From NCBI GenBank assembly GCA_030453005.1, contig JAKDLE010000052.1, forward strand, positions 1 through 10,168: a stretch of DNA of 10,168 nt, given 5' to 3'. Both the position numbers and the translations under genes were made by a program. Shown here one piece after another: positions 5,533-10,168 of this stretch (the stretch's first letter is position 1; every line of letters starts with the position of its first letter). The stretch comes from Pseudonocardia sp. (GTDB taxonomy: Bacteria > Actinomycetota > Actinomycetes > Mycobacteriales > Pseudonocardiaceae). Under the pieces are notes generated by a model, which did not search any database, was not told where the DNA came from, and saw only the letters and a program-made list of their open reading frames with translations.

Positions 5533-5559
5533 GACCTGAAACAGAACAAGGATTCAGAC

Positions 5560-6282
5560 ATGGCACAGCGCAGCAAGTTCTACCGCGAGAACGCGGAGAA
5601 GATCGACGCGGACAAGCTCTACAGCCCGCTCGAGGCCGCCGGGCTCGCGAAGACCACGGCCAGCACGAAGATGGACGCCACCGTCGAGGTCGCGATGCGC
5701 CTGGGTGTCGATCCCCGCAAGGCCGACCAGATGGTCCGCGGCACCGTGAACCTGCCCCACGGCACCGGCAAGACCGCCCGCGTGATCGTCTTCGCCACCG
5801 GTGACAAGGCCGTCGAGGCCGAGGCCGCAGGCGCCGACGTCGTGGGCGCCGAGGACCTCATCGAGCGCATCCAGGGCGGCTGGCTCGACTTCGACGCCGC
5901 CATCGCCACGCCCGACCAGATGGCCAAGGTCGGCCGCATCGCCCGCATCCTCGGCCCGCGCGGCCTGATGCCGAACCCGAAGACCGGCACCGTGACGCCC
6001 GACGTCACCAAGGCGGTCAACGAGATCAAGGGCGGAAAGATCAACTTCCGGGTCGACAAGCAGGCCAACCTGCACCTGGTCATCGGCAAGGCGAGCTTCG
6101 ACACCGAGAAGCTGGTGGAGAACTACGGCGCCGCGCTCGACGAGATCCTGCGCGCCAAGCCGAGCGCCGCGAAGGGCCGCTACATCAAGAAGATCACGGT
6201 GAGCACGACGACGGGCCCGGGCATCCCCGTCGACCCGCAGCGCACCCGCAACCTCCTGGTGGACGAGACCCCCACGGCCTGA
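5560..6282 (+). CDS. rplA: 50S ribosomal protein uL1
   Basis: uL1 builds the mobile L1 stalk that helps release E-site tRNA and, in many bacteria, represses its own operon by binding mRNA. The 240-residue product is of normal length. The signature [20 protein letters not shown] is at residues 124-143. It begins [12 protein letters not shown], ends its conserved core with [16 protein letters not shown] and shows the [15 protein letters not shown] segment in domain I. An AAGGA 9 bases ahead supports the ATG. This is the last gene of the rightward ribosomal cluster; only 17 bases separate its stop from the convergent racemase gene, and I see no strong terminator in them. Confidence 0.98.
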   Translation: MAQRSKFYRENAEKIDADKLYSPLEAAGLAKTTASTKMDATVEVAMRLGVDPRKADQMVRGTVNLPHGTGKTARVIVFATGDKAVEAEAAGADVVGAEDLIERIQGGWLDFDAAIATPDQMAKVGRIARILGPRGLMPNPKTGTVTPDVTKAVNEIKGGKINFRVDKQANLHLVIGKASFDTEKLVENYGAALDEILRAKPSAAKGRYIKKITVSTTTGPGIPVDPQRTRNLLVDETPTA

Positions 6283-6299
6283 CCCACTCGGAGGGGGAG

Positions 6300-7388
6300 T
6301 CAGGCCCAGTCGGCGAGCACAGCCTCCACGTCCTCCGCGGCCGAGGCCGTCGTGGGGAGCGTCGAGGCCGTCCGGGAGAAGCGCGGGGCGGGGGCGGCCT
6401 GAGTCACGCCGTCGTGCTCGACGATCGTGTCGCGGGCGGCGATGTGCGGGTGCGCGCCCACCTCACCGAACGCCAGCACCGGGGTGACGCAGGCGTCGGT
6501 GTCGCCGAACACCGCGGCCCACTCGTCGCGGGTGCGGCTCGCGAACACCTCGGTGAACCGGGCGCGCAGCGTGGGCCAGCCGTCGCGGTCGTACTGCGCG
6601 GGCAGCTCGGCGGGGTCGATGCCCAGGCCCGCGAGCAGGGCCGCGTAGAACTGCGGCTCCAGCGGCCCGACGGCCACGTGCCCGCCGTCGGCGCAGGTGT
6701 AGGTGTCGTAGAACGGCGCGTGGCCGTCGAGGAGGTTCGAGTCGGGGGTGTCGACCCAGGCCTTCTGGGACAACAGGCCCCAGAACATCTGGCTCAGCAC
6801 CGAGGCGCCGTCCACCATCGCGGCGTCGACGACCTGTCCCTCCCCGGAACGCTGCGCCTCCCACAGCGCCGAGAGCACGCCGACGACGAGCAGCATCGAG
6901 CCGCCGCCGAAGTCGCCGACGAGGTTCAGCGGCGGCACCGGCCGCTGCCCAGCGCGGCCGATCGCGTGCAGCGCACCCGTCAGGGAGATGTAGTTGATGT
7001 CGTGCCCGGCGCGCTGGGCCAACGGCCCGTCCTGGCCCCAACCGGTCATCCGGCCGTAGACCAGCCGCGGGTTGCGGGCGTGGCAGTCATCCGGGCCGAC
7101 GCCGAGGCGCTCGGTGACACCGGGTCGGTAGCCCTCCAGCAGCACGTCGGCGCGCTCGACGAGCCGCAGCACCGTCTCGGCGCCGTCGGCCGACTTGAGG
7201 TCGGCGGCGACGCGGCGACGGCCCCGCAGCGTGGGGTCGGGAACGCCTGCGTCGCCGAGCCGCAGCCCTCCGGGGCGGTCGACGCGCACGACCTGGGCCC
7301 CCAGGTCGGCGAGGATCATCGCCGCGTGCGGCCCCGGTCCGATCCCGGCCAGCTCCACGACCTTCAACCCTGCGAGCGGTCCACTCAC
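6300..7388 (-). CDS. mcr: Alpha-methylacyl-CoA racemase (type III CoA-transferase fold)
   Basis: Enzymes of this kind invert the 2-methyl centre of branched acyl-CoA so that beta-oxidation can proceed. The 362-residue product begins with [20 protein letters not shown] and [14 protein letters not shown], the CaiB/BaiF fold start. The racemase residues are in place: His129 in [13 protein letters not shown] and Asp159 in [14 protein letters not shown], matching His126 and Asp156 of the mycobacterial [23 protein letters not shown] and [12 protein letters not shown] follow, as in that enzyme. I start at the GTG at 7386-7388 because GGAGG is 6 bases ahead of it. The gene is convergent with rplA and divergent from the Nramp-type gene. 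Its sterol or branched-lipid substrate is inference; a formyl- or other CoA-transferase is less likely given the GDFGGG and HDINY matches. Confidence 0.9.
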   Translation of the reverse strand: MSGPLAGLKVVELAGIGPGPHAAMILADLGAQVVRVDRPGGLRLGDAGVPDPTLRGRRRVAADLKSADGAETVLRLVERADVLLEGYRPGVTERLGVGPDDCHARNPRLVYGRMTGWGQDGPLAQRAGHDINYISLTGALHAIGRAGQRPVPPLNLVGDFGGGSMLLVVGVLSALWEAQRSGEGQVVDAAMVDGASVLSQMFWGLLSQKAWVDTPDSNLLDGHAPFYDTYTCADGGHVAVGPLEPQFYAALLAGLGIDPAELPAQYDRDGWPTLRARFTEVFASRTRDEWAAVFGDTDACVTPVLAFGEVGAHPHIAARDTIVEHDGVTQAAPAPRFSRTASTLPTTASAAEDVEAVLADWA

Positions 7389-7405
7389 CGATGACCTCCA
7401 GTTGA

Positions 7406-7415
7406 TCGATATCGA
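7406..7415. promoter_or_regulatory. Palindrome in the divergent racemase/Nramp intergenic region
   Basis: TCGATATCGA is a perfect 10-base palindrome within an AT-richer patch (7401-7425) that stands out from its GC-rich surroundings. It lies 18 bases ahead of the racemase start and could be an operator or overlap that gene's -10. The rest of the 150-base gap (to 7538) shows no other clear structure besides the SD GGAGG ahead of the Nramp-type ATG. Confidence 0.35.
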
Positions 7416-7538
7416 ACACAGGTTAGGCGACCGTGCCGGGACGGTGTCCACGCCGGGCGCCGACGTGGTCGCGGCCGAACCGGGAGTAGGGCCGCGTCCG
7501 AACGGGTATCCCGGCGCATCGCGTACCGGAGGTGAGCG

Positions 7539-8978
7539 ATGGCAGACACGGCAGGGCGTGGCGCAGGCTCGGTGGCCGACCGCTTCCCGACCAAGCACCT
7601 GGCGCGCCCGGAGGTCAGGACGCTGCCGCAGCCGCCCGGCTCGACGTGGCGGCTGATCGGGCCCGGGATCATCGCGGCCGGGGTCGGGCTGGCGTCGGGC
7701 GAGTTCATCCTCTACCCCTACATCGCCTCCCAGGTGGGGCTGGTGTTCGTGTGGGCGGCGCTGGTCGGGCTGCTGACGCAGTTCTTCCTCAACATGGAGA
7801 TCGAGCGCTACACGCTGGCCACCGGCGAGACCGCGCTGACCGGGTTCAGCCGGTTCTGGCGGCACTGGGGCCTGGTGTTCGCGCTGCTGACCTACTTCGC
7901 GAACCTCTGGCCCGGTTGGGCGACGAGCTCGGCGACCCTGGTCACGTACCTGTGGGGCGGGGACGTCCGGTGGATCGCGATCGGGATGCTGATCGCGATC
8001 GGGCTGATCCTGACCCTCGCCCCGGTCGTGTACGTGGCGCTGGAACGCACCGAGATGCTCAAGGTCGCGGCCGTGCTCGTGCTGCTCGTCGTCGGCGCAA
8101 TTTTCGCCATCTCCGCGGACGCCTGGAGCGACCTGCCCCAGATCGTGACGAACGCGGCCATCCCGGCCGAGCAGCTCGGCTTCGCCCTGCTGCTCGGCGC
8201 GCTGGCCTTCGCCGGGGGCGGCGGCGGGCAGAACCTGGTGCAGAGCAACTGGATCCGCGACAAGGGCTACGGCATGGGCAGCTACGTCCCGCGGATCCAG
8301 AGCCCGGTCACCGGCAGGCCGGAGGCGGCGCCCAGTACCGGCTTCATCTTCGAGCCCACGCCGGAGAACCTGAGCCACTGGCGGACCTGGTGGCGCTTCG
8401 CGAACCGCGAGCAGCTCTACACGTTCGTGCTCATCTCCTTCCTGTCGATCGTGTTCACCTCGCTGCTGGCCTACTCCACGGTGTTCGGCCGCGAGGACCT
8501 GCCGGAGGACATCGGCTTCCTGCAGGTCGAGGGCAGGCAGCTCAGCGAGACCGTCGGGCCGTGGTTCGGCGCGTTCTTCTGGTTCATCGGCGCGTTCGCG
8601 CTGTTCGCGGCCGCGCTGGGGATCGTCGACTACACCAGCAGGCTGGCGGCCGACGTGCTCAAGACCAGCTACGTGCCGGGGACCTCCGAGAGCAAGCTGT
8701 ACTTCGGTCTGGTCTGGGGCCTGGTGGTCATCGGCTGCATCATCCTGCTCGCCGGCTTCGTGCAGCCACTGGTACTGATCGTCATCTCGGCGACAACCGG
8801 TGGTCTGATGATGTTCATCTACTCCGCGCTGCTCATCCTGATCAACCGCAGGCTGCTTCCCGAGCAGATCCAGATCAAGGCGGGCCGGATCGCGGTGTTG
8901 TGCTGGTCGTTCGCCCTGTTCGGGGTGCTCGCGGCGCTGACGATCATCTCCCAGTTCGGGGAGCTGTTCGGCGGATGA
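7539..8978 (+). CDS. Divergent Nramp-superfamily membrane transporter
   Basis: An integral membrane protein of 479 residues with about 11 hydrophobic helices. It begins with the Nramp-like TM1 segment [19 protein letters not shown] (residues 38-56) and continues with a TM6-like [20 protein letters not shown]. Classical Nramp Mn/Fe transporters carry DPGN in TM1 and MPH in TM6, which coordinate the metal. Here the aligned TM1 residues are ASGE (52-55) and no MPH is present, so the substrate is probably not the usual divalent metal. An extra hydrophilic loop after TM6 ([17 protein letters not shown]) is visible. The ATG has GGAGG 6 bases ahead. The gene is divergent from the racemase and converges on a response regulator with a 14-base gap. 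Family membership is fairly sure; function is unknown. Confidence 0.8.
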   Translation: MADTAGRGAGSVADRFPTKHLARPEVRTLPQPPGSTWRLIGPGIIAAGVGLASGEFILYPYIASQVGLVFVWAALVGLLTQFFLNMEIERYTLATGETALTGFSRFWRHWGLVFALLTYFANLWPGWATSSATLVTYLWGGDVRWIAIGMLIAIGLILTLAPVVYVALERTEMLKVAAVLVLLVVGAIFAISADAWSDLPQIVTNAAIPAEQLGFALLLGALAFAGGGGGQNLVQSNWIRDKGYGMGSYVPRIQSPVTGRPEAAPSTGFIFEPTPENLSHWRTWWRFANREQLYTFVLISFLSIVFTSLLAYSTVFGREDLPEDIGFLQVEGRQLSETVGPWFGAFFWFIGAFALFAAALGIVDYTSRLAADVLKTSYVPGTSESKLYFGLVWGLVVIGCIILLAGFVQPLVLIVISATTGGLMMFIYSALLILINRRLLPEQIQIKAGRIAVLCWSFALFGVLAALTIISQFGELFGG

Positions 8979-8992
8979 GCGAGGGCCCGGCC

Positions 8993-9643
8993 TCAGTCGT
9001 CGAGCAGGCCGTAGCGACCGGCCAGCGCGGCGGCCTCGATGCGGTTGGCCGCGCCGAGGCGGTGCAGCAGAGAGGCGATCATGCGCTTGGCGGTGCGCTC
9101 GCTGACCAGCATCGGCTTCGCGATCTCGCTTGTCTCCAACCCCCGGGCGAGCAGCGTCCACAGCTGCAGCTCCCGGGTGTCCAGCCGGTCGAGCAGACCG
9201 TCGGCGGTGCGGTCGCCCGAGGCCAGCAGGGCGTCGAGGAGGTCGGGGCGCACCACCCGCACACCGGCGACGATCGCCAGCAGCGGCGCCACCAGCACGT
9301 CCGGATCGGCCGACTTGCCCAGGAACCCCGCGGCGCCCGCGCGCAGGGCGGCGGACGCGAGCCCGAGGTCCTCGGTGCCCGACAGCGCCAGTACGTGCGT
9401 CGCGGGGTAGGCGGCACGGATCCGCCGGATCGTCTCGACGCCGCCGAGCGGGGGCAGGGCGAGGTCGACGATCGCGATGTCGGCCACCTCGCGCCCGACC
9501 AGCGCCACGGCCTGCTCGCCCGTCGTGGTCGACCCGGCCACGGTGAACGTCTGGCCCGCACGCGCCTGGAGCAGCAGGGCGAGGCCCTGCGAGAACAGGG
9601 CGTGGTCGTCGACGATGACCACGACGTACCGACCGTCACGCAC
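8993..9643 (-). CDS. NarL/FixJ-type response regulator
   Basis: A two-domain DNA-binding regulator of 216 residues. The receiver domain spans about 5-125: acidic pair Asp12-Asp13 in [11 protein letters not shown], phospho-acceptor Asp60 in [16 protein letters not shown], Ser88 and Lys110 in FLGKSADP. All phosphorylation residues are present. The C-terminal LuxR-type helix-turn-helix is at about 150-216 ([20 protein letters not shown], then [20 protein letters not shown]). No sensor kinase gene is next to it, so its input is unknown. I chose the GTG at 9641-9643 because the receiver domain begins right after it. TAGGGT ends 8 bases ahead of this GTG, so a leaderless mRNA is possible; no clear SD is seen. 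It lies downstream of another LuxR-type gene on the same strand. Confidence 0.9.
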   Translation of the reverse strand: MRDGRYVVVIVDDHALFSQGLALLLQARAGQTFTVAGSTTTGEQAVALVGREVADIAIVDLALPPLGGVETIRRIRAAYPATHVLALSGTEDLGLASAALRAGAAGFLGKSADPDVLVAPLLAIVAGVRVVRPDLLDALLASGDRTADGLLDRLDTRELQLWTLLARGLETSEIAKPMLVSERTAKRMIASLLHRLGAANRIEAAALAGRYGLLDD

Positions 9644-9715
9644 GATCGAGGACCCTAACGCAGCACCGCGTCGATCAGATCCAGCGGCGGGCCACGCGCA
9701 TCCTCGGTCCGCCAT

Positions 9716-9735
9716 GCGCACCGTCGACCGTGCGC
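9716..9735. repeat. 20-bp inverted repeat between the two regulator genes
   Basis: GCGCAC (9716-9721) and GTGCGC (9730-9735) flank a central GTCGAC palindrome, giving a nearly perfect 20-base dyad. The octamer GTGCGCGT also recurs at 9730-9737 and 9749-9756. It may be the terminator of the upstream LAL gene or an operator for the response regulator promoter. Confidence 0.4.
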
Positions 9736-9779
9736 GTGGGGACGGAAGGTGCGCGTCGGCTCGCCTTCCATTGTCACTG

Positions 9780-10168
9780 TCAGGTGTGGCGCACGCCGAG
9801 CGTCTCGTTGAGCTCACCGCGCCCCGCGATGCCCAGCTTCGTGTACGCGTGCGCGAGGTGGGTCTCGACGGTGCGCACCGAGACCACCAGACGACGCGCG
9901 ATGGCCTGGTTGGACAGGCCGCCCGCCGCGAGCCGCGCGACGTCCTGCTCGCGGGCGGTGAGCGACGGCGCGGCGAGGTGGACGAGTGCGGGGGTCCGCG
10001 GATCGCCACACCGGTGGGCGAGCGCCCTCGCGCGGGAGGCGGCGGCCGCGCTGCGCCGCCGGTGACCGGCCAGATGGTGCAGCGACGCGGCGTCGGCGGC
10101 CGCGGCGGCGGCGACCAGCAGCGACCCCAGCTTCTCGAAGCGTGCGCTCACCGCGTCGAGCCGCCGCG
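9780..10168 (-). CDS. LuxR-family regulator (LAL-like), C-terminal part only
   Basis: The frame is open from the window's right edge to a TGA at 9780-9782, giving 128 residues of the C-terminus. It ends with a LuxR-type helix-turn-helix: LTAREQDVARLAAGGLSNQA, then IARRLVVSVRTVETHLAHAY and TKLGIAGRGEL. The segment before it (RFEKLGSLLVAAAAAADAAS, then an alanine- and arginine-rich helix ending RARALAHRCGDPRTPAL) resembles the region just before the HTH of large LAL/MalT-type ATPase regulators. I therefore expect a long protein with an N-terminal AAA domain beyond the window; that is inference. The GTG at 10149-10151 is not a believable start, since the similarity continues past it to the edge. 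Confidence 0.85.
   Translation of the reverse strand, partial: RRLDAVSARFEKLGSLLVAAAAAADAASLHHLAGHRRRSAAAASRARALAHRCGDPRTPALVHLAAPSLTAREQDVARLAAGGLSNQAIARRLVVSVRTVETHLAHAYTKLGIAGRGELNETLGVRHT

Noticed and set aside
6283..6299. Bidirectional terminator between rplA and the racemase
   Set aside because: Only a 4-bp ACTC/GAGT stem is visible in the 17-base gap, too weak to call.
7389..9161. Open minus-strand frame extending the racemase upstream by about 590 codons
   Set aside because: It is antisense to the transporter gene, is rich in Arg, Gln, His and Asp as GC-rich antisense frames are, and the racemase has a good GTG start with an SD at 7388.
8979..9658. Plus-strand frame running from within the transporter across the response regulator
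   Set aside because: It is in a different frame from the transporter and antisense to the regulator, with low-complexity composition and no family similarity.

Overview
This is a high-GC actinobacterial chromosomal window. The gene order tRNA-Thr, tRNA-Met, rpmG, hadA-like, hadB-like, tRNA-Trp, secE, nusG, rplK, rplA is the conserved actinobacterial arrangement known from Mycobacterium. Codon bias, the absence of a hadC and the flanking accessory genes suggest a Pseudonocardia-like member of the Pseudonocardiales; the genus is inference.

Layout: (1) 1-1064, minus strand: a cytochrome P450 of the CYP124/125/142 type, cut by the window edge before its heme loop, with a clear promoter and Shine-Dalgarno (SD). 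(2) 1110-1705, minus strand: what looks like a decaying zinc-independent ribosomal-protein locus. It holds the C-terminal part of a CobW/Mrf-type GTPase followed by a zinc-free bL32 paralogue (rpmF2) whose expected ATG reads ACG. An intact zinc-free bS18 paralogue (rpsR2) faces away at 1801-2043. (3) 2093-3684: a terminator-like hairpin, tRNA-Thr(GGT), tRNA-Met(CAT), rpmG (zinc-type bL33), two overlapping MaoC/hot-dog dehydratase genes (hadA, hadB) and tRNA-Trp(CCA). The N-terminal part of hadA carries an extraordinary 63-base tract made almost only of long C and G runs. (4) 3790-6282: secE, nusG, rplK, rplA, separated by gaps that carry strong hairpins. (5) 6300-7388, minus strand: an alpha-methylacyl-CoA racemase-like type III CoA-transferase-fold enzyme, divergent from (6) 7539-8978: a divergent Nramp-superfamily transporter lacking the usual metal-binding motifs. 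(7) 8993-10168, minus strand: a NarL-type response regulator and the C-terminus of a LuxR/LAL-type regulator that runs off the window.

Region 3-4 is core information-processing machinery: translation, transcription elongation and protein export. The flanks are accessory. The P450 and the racemase both belong to families that act on methyl-branched or sterol side chains, but they are over 5 kb apart and not in one operon. The best leads are the homopolymer tract in hadA, the degraded zinc-paralogue locus with its ACG start, the motif-less Nramp protein, and the hairpins in the secE-nusG-rplKA leaders. I did not find a clearly new multi-gene system.
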